A DNA stretch of 64,000 bases from Acidobacteriota bacterium (GTDB lineage: Bacteria > Acidobacteriota > Holophagae > Holophagales > Holophagaceae), in contig SXYX01000012.1 of NCBI GenBank assembly GCA_005788175.1, forward strand, positions 169,379 through 233,378. The letters are read 5' to 3'. The notes below the pieces were generated by a model. That model was given only the letters and a program-made list of their open reading frames with translations, was not told the DNA's origin and searched no databases. Made by a program: the position numbers and the translations under genes. Shown piece after piece: positions 16,621-25,081 of this stretch (the first letter of the stretch is position 1; every line of letters starts with the position of its first letter).

Positions 16621-17816
16621 GGATTTTTCATAACGATAGGCCTTGAATCTCCGAGCTCCCACCATTCAAGATCTCTTGGTTTAGGCGGGCCTGGCATTAG
16701 TTCTCGAAGCCAGTTTTTTAACTCATCAATACCTAGGCCATCATGGGTGGACATTTGGATGGCGCCCGGGTAATGTCTCGCAAGATCTAGTCGTTGAGGT
16801 CGAGTTATTTTGTCTACTTGATTGAGAATTAAAATACGCGGTTGGCTTTCGAAGTTATCCTCACATCCGATGGTTTTAAGCGTTTGAGTCACTGTTTTCA
16901 AGTGATCTCGCAAATCAAGACTCGATGCATCCAAAATGACCAATAGGGCATCAGAAGTTCTGACCTCGCTTAAGGTACTCCGAAAGGCAGCGACGAGTTG
17001 ATGGGGTAGCTTTCGTATAAATCCGACCGTATCGGAGACCAAGCATGTTTTGGGTTCGCCAGTTCCCCTCCCCGTAGCTTCATCATAATCAGGTCCTAAC
17101 CAAGCACGTCGAGTCGTGGTGTCGAGCGTTGCGAAAAGTAAATCTTCCGGTTCACCAGCTCCAGTAAGTTGTTTTAATAGAGAGGTTTTACCTGCATTGG
17201 TATAGCCCACAAGAGCAACACGGGGGATGGCGGGCGACCTTCCGGATCTTTGCGTATCTCGGACACGCTGAACGTGCGACAGTTCTTTTTTAAGAGCAGA
17301 TATTTTTTGACCATAGATTCGTCGTTCTACTTCAAGTTGGGTTTCTCCTGCTCCTCCTCTTAAGCCAAGCCCTCCTCCTTGCCGACTCAGATGACGCCAA
17401 ACACCCTTTAATCGTGGGAGCTCGTATTGTAAGCGGGCGAGCTCCACTTGAGCCTTGGCTTCTTTGGTTTTAGCTCTCTGCTCGAAGATTTTGAGTATGA
17501 GACGAGTTCGGTCCATACATATCATTTTGCTGAGCCGCTCTATTGCTACACTTTGACTACCTGAAAGTTCATCGTCACAAATAAGTATGCGTGCACCAAC
17601 AGCACGCGCATCGAGAGTCAGTTCTTCAATCTGTCCAGGGCCGTAAAAGGTTTGTGATGAAATCTTAGGTCGCTTAAGTCTTTTTTGTCCTACAACCTGA
17701 AGCCCGCAGCTTACAGCCAACTGATAAAGTTCTGCTAAATGATCTTCGATGGGATCTTGACACTCGCGCGGCCCTTGATGCGCAATCAAAAAACAGCGGA
17801 TTGGGATATCGTTCAT
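16587..17816 (-). CDS. hflX: Ribosome-associated GTPase HflX
   Basis: HflX binds 50S subunits, splits stalled 70S ribosomes and helps recovery from stress. The 409-residue protein has the HflX N-terminal nucleotide-binding domain (SSQTFYGPGQIEEL), a linker coiled coil with the glycine-rich GGGLGLRGGAGETQLE, and a G domain with P-loop GYTNAGKTS (from residue 204), DTVGFIRKLP (G3) and NQVDK (G4). A C-terminal extension of about 35 residues follows. The start is the ATG at 17816. It is convergent with the DUF4149-like gene (34-base overlap of coding ends) and divergent from lolC/E across 55 bases. Confidence 0.93.
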   Translation of the reverse strand: MNDIPIRCFLIAHQGPRECQDPIEDHLAELYQLAVSCGLQVVGQKRLKRPKISSQTFYGPGQIEELTLDARAVGARILICDDELSGSQSVAIERLSKMICMDRTRLILKIFEQRAKTKEAKAQVELARLQYELPRLKGVWRHLSRQGGGLGLRGGAGETQLEVERRIYGQKISALKKELSHVQRVRDTQRSGRSPAIPRVALVGYTNAGKTSLLKQLTGAGEPEDLLFATLDTTTRRAWLGPDYDEATGRGTGEPKTCLVSDTVGFIRKLPHQLVAAFRSTLSEVRTSDALLVILDASSLDLRDHLKTVTQTLKTIGCEDNFESQPRILILNQVDKITRPQRLDLARHYPGAIQMSTHDGLGIDELKNWLRELMPGPPKPRDLEWWELGDSRPIVMKNPQRTLVEVKSF

Positions 17817-17871
17817 GCGAAAACTTTAGTTCTCCATCTTTGATCATATCTCTAGGTGATAATAGAATGAT

Positions 17872-19095
17872 ATGACTTCCTTCGAAAGCTTTTTAGCCCG
17901 CCGCTATTTAGATGCTACTGGTCGTGGTTCATTTGTTAAATTAATGCGTCAATTAGCTACTGGAGGGATTGGACTAGGCGTATCCGGAATGCTGCTTTGC
18001 ATGGCATTAATGAATGGATTTCACGATGAAATCCAAAAAAATATCTTCAGTGCCACTGCGCATTTCGCCGTGGCTCCTCTTGCAGGAGACGTTCAGGATC
18101 TCCCTACAATCCTGAATGAGATTAGAAATACACCTGGCGTTATTGGAGCTAGTCCCATGCGTATGGAAAAGGGACTTATGCGGGTATCAGATCGCGATTT
18201 GCCTCCCGAGCCTCTGGTGATTAAAGGTATTGATCCGACTTCGGCGGGGATGACTTCCACTATTTTCGAAAGCCTGAAATCGGGCTCTGTGGTTGACCTA
18301 GAAGAAGGGGAAGTCCTAATTGGCCAGCAATTAGCAGAACGTTTAGGATTAGATGTTGGCTCTGATGTATCTGTAGCTTTTTTCCGATTGAATTTAGGAC
18401 CCACCGGTAATCAGCCGAAGGTGGCTGCCTACCGCGTTGCTGGAATTTTCAAAAGTAATATTGGTGAATTTGATCGAGGTTGGTCTTTCATCCATCTCAA
18501 TGACGCTATGAGATTAGCCCAGAGTCAGCAAGTTGAAATGATTGATGTAAGAACTCGATCTACAGATGAAATTAGTGCAATTAAATCTGACGTACTACGA
18601 AGAATTGGAGGACAGTATATTGCTTCTGATCTTCGAGACACGAACCGTGCTTTATTTGCCGCATTGAGGGTTGAAAAATGGATCTTCACATTCCTCATTG
18701 GAATTATTGTTTGTATCGCTGTTTTTAATATTGTCGCAAGCCTTATCCTGTTAGTCACCGAAAAGAAGAGAGATTTAGGCCTGTTGCTTGCTCTAGGAGC
18801 AACACCTCAGCAAATCGAAGGTGCTTTTGCTGAACAGGGCCTTCAAATGGGCATAAGGGGCACAGCATGGGGTCTTATCTTCGCGATCCCTTTTTGCTAC
18901 GCGGCTGATCGCTTCCGATGGATTCCCTTGCCATCTGCGGTCTATGATTTCATCACTTATGTACCTTTTAGGCTTCATTTTTCTGACATCTTAATTGCCG
19001 TACTATTTCCTTTGGTTGTTTCATGGCTTGCCTCTAAATATCCTGCTAAGGTAGCGGCTCGTCTCCATCCTATTGACTCAATGAGGTCATCATGA
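17872..19095 (+). CDS. Lipoprotein-releasing ABC transporter permease (LolC/LolE family)
   Basis: Inner-membrane subunit of the complex that extracts lipoproteins for transfer to the outer membrane. The 407-residue protein shows the family topology: one N-terminal TM helix (about 30-50), a large periplasmic MacB-like domain (about 55-260), and three C-terminal TM helices (about 265-295, 312-338 and 365-388) forming the FtsX domain. The cytoplasmic loop has the coupling motif LLLALGATPQQIEGAF. Only one LolC/E-type gene is present, so the transporter may be a homodimer (LolF-like). The stop overlaps the next ATG by four bases. lolD lies one gene further on, which supports the assignment over other FtsX-family roles. 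Confidence 0.85.
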   Translation: MTSFESFLARRYLDATGRGSFVKLMRQLATGGIGLGVSGMLLCMALMNGFHDEIQKNIFSATAHFAVAPLAGDVQDLPTILNEIRNTPGVIGASPMRMEKGLMRVSDRDLPPEPLVIKGIDPTSAGMTSTIFESLKSGSVVDLEEGEVLIGQQLAERLGLDVGSDVSVAFFRLNLGPTGNQPKVAAYRVAGIFKSNIGEFDRGWSFIHLNDAMRLAQSQQVEMIDVRTRSTDEISAIKSDVLRRIGGQYIASDLRDTNRALFAALRVEKWIFTFLIGIIVCIAVFNIVASLILLVTEKKRDLGLLLALGATPQQIEGAFAEQGLQMGIRGTAWGLIFAIPFCYAADRFRWIPLPSAVYDFITYVPFRLHFSDILIAVLFPLVVSWLASKYPAKVAARLHPIDSMRSS

Positions 19096-19646
19096 ATCGT
19101 TATTTAGTTTTTGATACTGAGACCGGAGGGTTAGACCCCCAATCTCACAGTCTCTTAACCATCGGTATGGTGGCCTGCGAAGGATCTCAGATTTTGGAGA
19201 CTCTCGATCTAAAGGTACGACATGAGCCTTATGTTGTTTCTGCAGGTGGACTTAGGGTAAATCGAATTAATTTAGTCACCCATCATGAAGCGGCCCTAGA
19301 GCATGGCCAAGTAATCGAGAAAGTCATGAAATTTTGTAAACATCATTTTGGATCCGAGCCCTTAACCTTAGTAGGACATAACATTTCTTTTGATTTTGAA
19401 TTTATGAAATGCTTTCTCGTGCTCAATGGGGTTGATATGGAATCTCGATTTCATCATCGAACGGTAGACACTCACAGTATTGCCAAGGCCCTACGGGAAA
19501 AAGGCAAACTCCCACAAATACGACTAAGTAGTGATGAGCTATTTCGTCATTTTGATATCATTGTCCCCGATGATCAACGACACACGGCTCTTGGAGATGC
19601 TCTTGCTACCCACATTCTATACCTCAGATTATTAGAATTGATCTAA
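19092..19646 (+). CDS. DEDDh 3'-5' exonuclease (DnaQ-like)
   Basis: A 184-residue stand-alone exonuclease domain. Exo I is FDTETGGLD (metal-binding Asp and Glu), Exo II is VGHNISFDFEFM, and Exo III is HTALGDALA, giving the His and Asp of the DEDDh type. It could be the proofreading subunit of DNA polymerase III or an RNase T-like or repair exonuclease; the sequence does not decide. Its position is odd. It sits between a LolC/E permease and LolD, overlapping the first by four bases (ATGA) and the second by one (TAATG), so all three should be translated together. Confidence 0.83.
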   Translation: MNRYLVFDTETGGLDPQSHSLLTIGMVACEGSQILETLDLKVRHEPYVVSAGGLRVNRINLVTHHEAALEHGQVIEKVMKFCKHHFGSEPLTLVGHNISFDFEFMKCFLVLNGVDMESRFHHRTVDTHSIAKALREKGKLPQIRLSSDELFRHFDIIVPDDQRHTALGDALATHILYLRLLELI

Positions 19647-20290
19647 TGAGTATCTCGGTTGAAGTTAGACAATTATATAAAAGTTATTTAGAATCTGAAA
19701 ATCCAATCCTAAATAATTTCTCTATGATTTTACCGCCAGGAAGCATGAACGCACTGGTGGGTCCTAGTGGATCAGGAAAGACTACACTACTTAATTGCCT
19801 TTCTGGGCTTGATGGCTTTCAATCCGGAACAATAATTTTGGGCTCTCATGTTATGAATCCCGAGGATCACAGGGCATCCTCTTTGTTTCGCAGACAACAC
19901 ATAGGACTCACTTTTCAGGATCCTAGATTACTTCCTGAATTCACGGTTCTTGAGAATGTTCTTATCCCAATGAGACTCGACGGATCTTGGGATGAGGCAT
20001 GGGGAAAATCTTTACTCGATGATGTAGGATGTAGTGATCTAAAAGACCGTTTTCCTCATCAGTTGAGTGGTGGTCAGGCAGCTCGTATTGGGCTAGCAAG
20101 AGCGATGGTTCGCAAGCCATCTTTATGGCTCCTCGATGAACCTACAGGAAATCTTGATCCAGTGACCGCCGATACAATAAAAACTTTTATTCAAAAACTT
20201 CATCGCACTTTAAAACCTACAACATTAATTGTGACTCACAACAGTACTCTTGCTGATATTTGCGAGCGTCAGATCTCACTAGCGTGCTAG
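19646..20290 (+). CDS. lolD: Lipoprotein-releasing ABC transporter ATPase LolD
   Basis: A 214-residue ATPase that powers lipoprotein release. It shows Walker A GPSGSGKTT, a Q-loop in FQDPRLLPEF, the ABC signature LSGGQ, Walker B LWLLDEPTGNLD and the switch His in VTHN. The segment TVLENVLIPM is typical of the LolD/MacB/FtsE branch. The permease two genes upstream makes LolD the best reading, though a MacB-like ATPase cannot be excluded. The start overlaps the exonuclease stop by one base. Its end overlaps ruvX on the opposite strand by four bases, with no terminator visible between them. Confidence 0.88.
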   Translation: MSISVEVRQLYKSYLESENPILNNFSMILPPGSMNALVGPSGSGKTTLLNCLSGLDGFQSGTIILGSHVMNPEDHRASSLFRRQHIGLTFQDPRLLPEFTVLENVLIPMRLDGSWDEAWGKSLLDDVGCSDLKDRFPHQLSGGQAARIGLARAMVRKPSLWLLDEPTGNLDPVTADTIKTFIQKLHRTLKPTTLIVTHNSTLADICERQISLAC

Positions 20291-20721
20291 ATCTGATCAA
20301 GAGGTATGCCTTGTCGTCGACGTTCTCCTACACATTCTTCAAGAAGAATCATTGCAGCATAGGCATCGATCCATTTTGAAAATTGTGGTGACGGAATCCC
20401 TTCATCACGCATACGTGCTTCAGCCATGACACTCGTCAAATGTTCTCCAATCATACAAAGCGGTAGACCCGACATGCTAGCCAATTTTTCAGCAAAATTT
20501 TCAGCAGCAGGGGCAGTCGAACTGGGTGAACCATCCTGATGTTTCGGCAACCCTACGCAAAGGGCCTCAATGCCCTCTTCCCTGCAGAATTGTACGAGTC
20601 GAGGAATCACGTCGGCTTCCTCCATAGACCATACGGCCTTGGGCGTGAAGAGAAACTCGGAAGGGTCGCATACTGCAAGACCCAAGCGTTTGGTTCCATG
20701 ATCTAAACTAAGCCATCGCAT
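20287..20721 (-). CDS. ruvX: Putative pre-16S rRNA nuclease / Holliday junction resolvase-like (YqgF/RuvX)
   Basis: A 144-residue YqgF-family RNase H-fold protein, implicated in 16S rRNA 5'-end processing and earlier proposed as a Holliday junction resolvase. It begins MRWLSLDHGTKRLGLAVCDP with the catalytic Asp in LDHGTKR, has the VGLPKHQDGS segment, the catalytic Glu in GEHLTS, and a C-terminal Asp in WIDAYAAMILLEE. Length is typical (E. coli 138). It is divergent from murB (49 bases) and convergent with lolD. Confidence 0.9.
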   Translation of the reverse strand: MRWLSLDHGTKRLGLAVCDPSEFLFTPKAVWSMEEADVIPRLVQFCREEGIEALCVGLPKHQDGSPSSTAPAAENFAEKLASMSGLPLCMIGEHLTSVMAEARMRDEGIPSPQFSKWIDAYAAMILLEECVGERRRQGIPLDQI

Positions 20722-20770
20722 AGTTTTATCCTAACTTCTCTAAGCATACCTGTAACCTTAAACTAGAATC

Positions 20771-21661
20771 ATGACTTCACTGCCTGATCTGATTAAGCCT
20801 ATTCCTTATCGTGAAAATATTTCGTTTAGCAAATTGACAACTCTAGGTGTGGGTGGCCAATGCAAACTCCTATTCGAGCCCGTCGATGAGGGACAAGCAA
20901 GATCACTAGTCAAAACATTTATTCGAGAGGGTTGGTCATATCGAATTTTGGGGGGAGGTTCTAACCTTGTTGTTCTCTCCGATATTGACGAACCCGTAAT
21001 CCGATTGAATTTTAAGAAAGAATTAAAAGTGCGAGGTCGCGAGATTACGGCTCCTGCGAATTATGGACATATACGATTAAGCCAAGAAGTTGCTCTGCAG
21101 GGTTTGTCGGGCATGGAGTACGCTTCGGGTATTCCCGGAACGACAGGAGGCGCCCTTCATATGAACGCAGGTGCGTACGGGCGAGAATTAGTCCAGATTC
21201 TTTCACGCTACCGATATATTAATCCCGAAGGGGATGTGATTGACGCCGTTCCTGATTCATCAAACTTCGGATATCGCTGGAGTCATCTTGGATCAGGCTA
21301 TGTAGCTTTGAATTTTACTGTTTGTCTAACCCCGGGAGATACAAAGTCTATTCAAGCAGAAGTTGAATCTAACCTTCACAAACGGGGGAGTTCCCAGCCT
21401 TTATCCAAGCGAAATGCAGGATGTATCTTCAAGAATCCAGAGGGTCACAGTGCGGGACGTCTGATCGATCAGGCAGGCCTCAAAGGTTATCGCGTAGGTG
21501 ATGCGGAGGTTAGTTCCGAGCATGCAAATTTCCTCATCAACCACGGAAAAGCAACAGCCCAAGAATTCTACGACCTTATGATTCAAGTTCAATCCAAAGT
21601 TCAATCGAGGTATGGTATTACTCTCGAACCAGAAGTCGAAGTTTGGGGCAATATTAACTAA
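20771..21661 (+). CDS. murB: UDP-N-acetylenolpyruvoylglucosamine reductase
   Basis: MurB makes UDP-MurNAc for peptidoglycan. The 296-residue flavoenzyme has the FAD-binding LGGGSNLVV and GIPGTTGGALHMNAGAYG motifs and the C-terminal LEPEVEVWG with the catalytic Glu. The short form and the FKNPEGHSAGRLIDQAG segment place it in the type II class. The usual catalytic Ser of the (S/C)xFKNP motif is Cys here (NAGCIFKNP), a substitution I believe also occurs in other MurBs. It starts a division-gene run. murC and ddl, common neighbours, are absent. The start overlaps nothing upstream and has no clear Shine-Dalgarno. The stop overlaps ftsQ by one base. Confidence 0.94.
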   Translation: MTSLPDLIKPIPYRENISFSKLTTLGVGGQCKLLFEPVDEGQARSLVKTFIREGWSYRILGGGSNLVVLSDIDEPVIRLNFKKELKVRGREITAPANYGHIRLSQEVALQGLSGMEYASGIPGTTGGALHMNAGAYGRELVQILSRYRYINPEGDVIDAVPDSSNFGYRWSHLGSGYVALNFTVCLTPGDTKSIQAEVESNLHKRGSSQPLSKRNAGCIFKNPEGHSAGRLIDQAGLKGYRVGDAEVSSEHANFLINHGKATAQEFYDLMIQVQSKVQSRYGITLEPEVEVWGNIN

Positions 21662-22473
21662 TGGCCTACTATCCGCGCACACAACCCAAGCGTCCTTGGT
21701 TTAATCGAGTAAGGCTCACCCTTGTTCTAATCATCTTGGTGGCTCTAGGTTGGGGTTTAGTACGCTTCACTTACAAACTTCTTCATTTGGAAGCTTTGAG
21801 CGTAAGAGAGATCCGTATTACAGGATGTTCTCCTAAGCGACAGGTCGAAATCCAAAAGCTCTCGGAGGATTTGAGTTTAGGACAACCTCTTCTCTGGTTT
21901 ACAGCCGAACCTCTTATGAATGTTTTAATGGAGAAAACCTGGATAAAGTCAGTTAATTTGAGTAAGGATCCCCCTGACCGATTAGTTATTATTATTAAAG
22001 AAAAAGATGCTTACCTTTGGATGGTTAACACACAAGGAACGTATCTCGTTAGCGAAGACGGTCTTTTGATCGATGAATTAAATAATAGCAATGGACTTGA
22101 AGCCCTTCCTGTCGTTTCGAAGGCGACCCTCCAAAATCGTCCATTCCTAGCACGGATGGGCCGAGTTGCTAAAATCATCAAAGCCCAACAGCCGGAGTTC
22201 TATAGTCTTATTGATGAAATGGATTGGGATGATCAAGGCCCTGTGCTTTATCTTGAAGATTTTAGTGTCCCCTTAAAACTCGACGAAAGAGATCCCACAG
22301 GGAATATCGCCAATTTCCAGACTGTTTTCACGAGTCAATTATCAACATCGGAAGAACGTTTGGCCATCGAGGGGGTAAACCTTCGTTTTAAAAATCAGGT
22401 AATTTTATCCCTCAAAGACAAGATCGCAGTGCCAACTATTATTGATGGCGACGAACTGGTTCGCAAACGCTAG
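21661..22473 (+). CDS. ftsQ: Cell division protein FtsQ
   Basis: A bitopic divisome protein linking early and late division proteins. The 270-residue product has a short basic cytoplasmic tail, one TM helix (about 17-38), a POTRA domain (LSVREIRITGCS...) and a periplasmic FtsQ domain (KDPPDRLVIIIKEKDAYLW). Sequence similarity among FtsQ proteins is low, so the location between murB and ftsA is important evidence. The ATG overlaps the murB stop (TAATG); ftsA follows after 50 bases. Confidence 0.85.
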   Translation: MAYYPRTQPKRPWFNRVRLTLVLIILVALGWGLVRFTYKLLHLEALSVREIRITGCSPKRQVEIQKLSEDLSLGQPLLWFTAEPLMNVLMEKTWIKSVNLSKDPPDRLVIIIKEKDAYLWMVNTQGTYLVSEDGLLIDELNNSNGLEALPVVSKATLQNRPFLARMGRVAKIIKAQQPEFYSLIDEMDWDDQGPVLYLEDFSVPLKLDERDPTGNIANFQTVFTSQLSTSEERLAIEGVNLRFKNQVILSLKDKIAVPTIIDGDELVRKR

Positions 22474-22523
22474 AAATAATCACCGAAGAGAGTAATATCT
22501 TCATAGTAGTCTCAAGGAGTTTC

Positions 22524-23729
22524 ATGGCTAAGCAACCCACTTTTATTGGTATTGATCTTGGAACCAGTAAAGTGGCTGCAGTTGTGGTCACCATGGACAC
22601 TAATGGCCTTTTACATGTTCTTGGTGGTGGCCAAGCCAATTCCCAAGGTGGAATCAAACAAGGTTATATCAACGAGATGGATAAAGCCGTAGAGGCCCTG
22701 AAAGTTGCTAAAGAATATGCTATGACTCAAGCGGGTGTTAGAAAAGTTGATGGAGTATGTGTCTCAGTGGATAGTATTCACTTCAAAGGAGAAAATCTTC
22801 GCGATTCCATAACCATCAGTTCTAAAGATCGAATCATCTCCGATGAAGATATTGAGCGTGTCCTCGACCAAGCTCAAAGTAACTGCAAATTGGCAAAACA
22901 GGATAGCGTTTTGCATCGTATTCCGCAGATTTATCATATTCAAGGACAACGTGAAGTACGTAATCCTCTCAATATGCTAGGGGAGTCTCTAGAGGCTGAA
23001 ATAAGGCTAATTCTAGCCCCTTCTTCCGTCCTGAATAATATACGACGAGTAGCTCAACTGGCGGGGTTTCCCAAAGCAGAACTGGTTTATTCTCCACTAG
23101 CAACGGCCGAAGCAGTTCTCCCGCGTCAAGATAAAGATAATAGTGCCGTCATCATTGATATTGGAGAAGATCTAACCCATGTGGGCATTTTTCATCTTGG
23201 AACTTTATTTCATTCTGCTTTTATTCCTCTAGGTGGTAGGCATTTCACGCGTGACTTAGAGATTACAAAACATCTTGGGGGTATGGCTGCCTCCGAACGT
23301 ATCAAACATCGATATGGCTCTGTGATACCGCAACAAGTAGCTGATGAACAAATCGAACTAGAAGATGAGGGTCGTTTCATTTCGCGAAGTGAAGTAGCCG
23401 AAGTCCTTCAAGCTCGAGCTGTGGAACTATTCAATTTTGTTCAGGTTGAAATCAATCGAACGGGTATCAGTGATTTTCATGGCGGTATCCATCTTGTTGG
23501 AGGTGGATCCATTCTGCACCATCTGCCAATCTTGGCTCAAACAATTTTCGGGCGTCCCAGGGTCATCCTTTCAAGGCCACTGGGCTTCGATCAAGCCCTT
23601 TCTGCTGTCGTTAATAATCCTCATATTGTGAATGCTCTCGGTGCGGCTAAATACATGATTCGAGTTCGACAAGAATCAGGAAGCAATGCTCCTTCTTTTT
23701 TCGGTAATATTTTTGATGGCTTCAAGTAA
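22524..23729 (+). CDS. ftsA: Cell division protein FtsA
   Basis: An actin-like ATPase that tethers FtsZ to the membrane. The 401-residue protein has the phosphate-1 loop GIDLGTSKVAAVV, the inserted 1C (SHS2) domain (about 85-165), a second phosphate loop (VIIDIGEDLTHVGIF) and the adenosine motif (GGIHLVGGGSIL). The C-terminus (SFFGNIFDGFK) looks like the amphipathic membrane-targeting helix. A clear AAGGAG lies 4 bases before the ATG. The gene sits between ftsQ and ftsZ in the classic order. Confidence 0.95.
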   Translation: MAKQPTFIGIDLGTSKVAAVVVTMDTNGLLHVLGGGQANSQGGIKQGYINEMDKAVEALKVAKEYAMTQAGVRKVDGVCVSVDSIHFKGENLRDSITISSKDRIISDEDIERVLDQAQSNCKLAKQDSVLHRIPQIYHIQGQREVRNPLNMLGESLEAEIRLILAPSSVLNNIRRVAQLAGFPKAELVYSPLATAEAVLPRQDKDNSAVIIDIGEDLTHVGIFHLGTLFHSAFIPLGGRHFTRDLEITKHLGGMAASERIKHRYGSVIPQQVADEQIELEDEGRFISRSEVAEVLQARAVELFNFVQVEINRTGISDFHGGIHLVGGGSILHHLPILAQTIFGRPRVILSRPLGFDQALSAVVNNPHIVNALGAAKYMIRVRQESGSNAPSFFGNIFDGFK

Positions 23730-23744
23730 TATAAAGGAAATCTT

Positions 23745-25079
23745 ATGATGGAAACCCCCTTCCTCCCTCATCCCGAGCCCATCCCAGGTGCACGAATTAA
23801 AGTCGTGGGGGTTGGCGGAGCAGGCTGTAATGCCGTCAATCGCATGATTGAGAGTGGAGTTTCAGGTGTTGAGTTTATTGCAATGAATACAGATCAACAA
23901 AGTTTATCGATGTGTAAAGCCCCTCATCAGATAATTTTAGGTCCTAGTTCTATGCGTGGTCTAGGGGCGGGCGGGAACTCTGATCGAGGCTATGTGGCGG
24001 CTGAAGAGAGTCGTGATGAAATTCTTCAACAACTTTCAGGTTCAGATATGATATTCATCACAGCGGGAAGGGGTGGAGGAACAGGAACAGGCGCAGCTCC
24101 AGTTGTCGCTAATTATGCAAAAGAGCTCAATGCACTAACTGTAGCCGTAGTACTTACCCCTTTTGCCTGGGAAGGTAAATTAAAGATTGAAAAAGCACAT
24201 AAGGGCCTCGAGAACTTGAGAGGAGTAGCCGATACGGTTATTGCTGTTAGCAATGAGCGCCTCAAGTCTCTTTGTCCTCAAGGATCTACTCAAAAAGAAG
24301 TATTTCGCACCGCCGACAGTGTTTTAATTCAGGGTGTTCGGGGAATTGCAGATCTTATTTTATATCCCGGAGATCTTAATGGAGATTTTGCGGATGTCGA
24401 AAATGTCTTACGCAACGGCGGCGAAGCTCTCATCGGAACAGGTACGGGAATGGGAGAGAATGCCATCCTTAATGCCCTTCAACAAGCCCTTGCCTGTCCA
24501 TTACTTGAGCGTGCTCAAAGTGGATCAGCTCGAAAAGTCATTGTCAGTATGATGACGAATTGGACACATCATGAGTTTTCTAAAGTCGAACAAGCAATGA
24601 TTTATCTTCAAGAACACTATGCCGGTCAATCAGAAGTAAAACTTTGTCAAGTTGAAGCTCCTCAATTTCAAGATGAAGTACAAATCACAGTACTTGCTAG
24701 CGGTTTTGACGACACTACAGCGGTTCCCGTCTTTGATGGACGTACGACGCGAAATCTTCCTATTGTTGGCAATTCCGCGGCTAGGACGACGACTTTGAGA
24801 TCCGTTCCTGCTGTACCATCCAATACCCTCCCTTTTGTTCCCATGCCCCCTCCGGTACCAATTACACAAAACTTACCTGATTCAGGTTCTATCTACGGAC
24901 ATACACAAAGAGTCACAGAAGCAAGTGACTCTGAATTTAGTCAAACCATCCGAACCCCCAGACGTCTAGAGACTTTTCCCCTATTAGCCCCAACTTCGAG
25001 CGGCGAAGTTCATGTCGATCCAGATTTAGAGATCCCAGCGATTCTTCGAAATAAACCTGGCCAACTTCCTCTAGAATAG
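23745..25079 (+). CDS. ftsZ: Cell division protein FtsZ
   Basis: A tubulin-like GTPase that forms the division ring. The 444-residue protein has the nucleotide-binding GVGGAGCNAVNRM, the tubulin signature GGGTGTGAAP (residue 110 onward), and the synergy-loop residues NGDFAD that complete the GTPase site. A Pro/Thr-rich linker (about 335-425) precedes the C-terminal peptide LEIPAILRNK, which binds FtsA and other partners. Arg replaces the common Met ahead of the signature (GRGGGTGTG). Two adjacent ATGs (23745 and 23748) follow AAGGAAA; either could be used. kbl starts only two bases after the stop. Confidence 0.97.
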   Translation: MMETPFLPHPEPIPGARIKVVGVGGAGCNAVNRMIESGVSGVEFIAMNTDQQSLSMCKAPHQIILGPSSMRGLGAGGNSDRGYVAAEESRDEILQQLSGSDMIFITAGRGGGTGTGAAPVVANYAKELNALTVAVVLTPFAWEGKLKIEKAHKGLENLRGVADTVIAVSNERLKSLCPQGSTQKEVFRTADSVLIQGVRGIADLILYPGDLNGDFADVENVLRNGGEALIGTGTGMGENAILNALQQALACPLLERAQSGSARKVIVSMMTNWTHHEFSKVEQAMIYLQEHYAGQSEVKLCQVEAPQFQDEVQITVLASGFDDTTAVPVFDGRTTRNLPIVGNSAARTTTLRSVPAVPSNTLPFVPMPPPVPITQNLPDSGSIYGHTQRVTEASDSEFSQTIRTPRRLETFPLLAPTSSGEVHVDPDLEIPAILRNKPGQLPLE

Positions 25080-25081
25080 CT

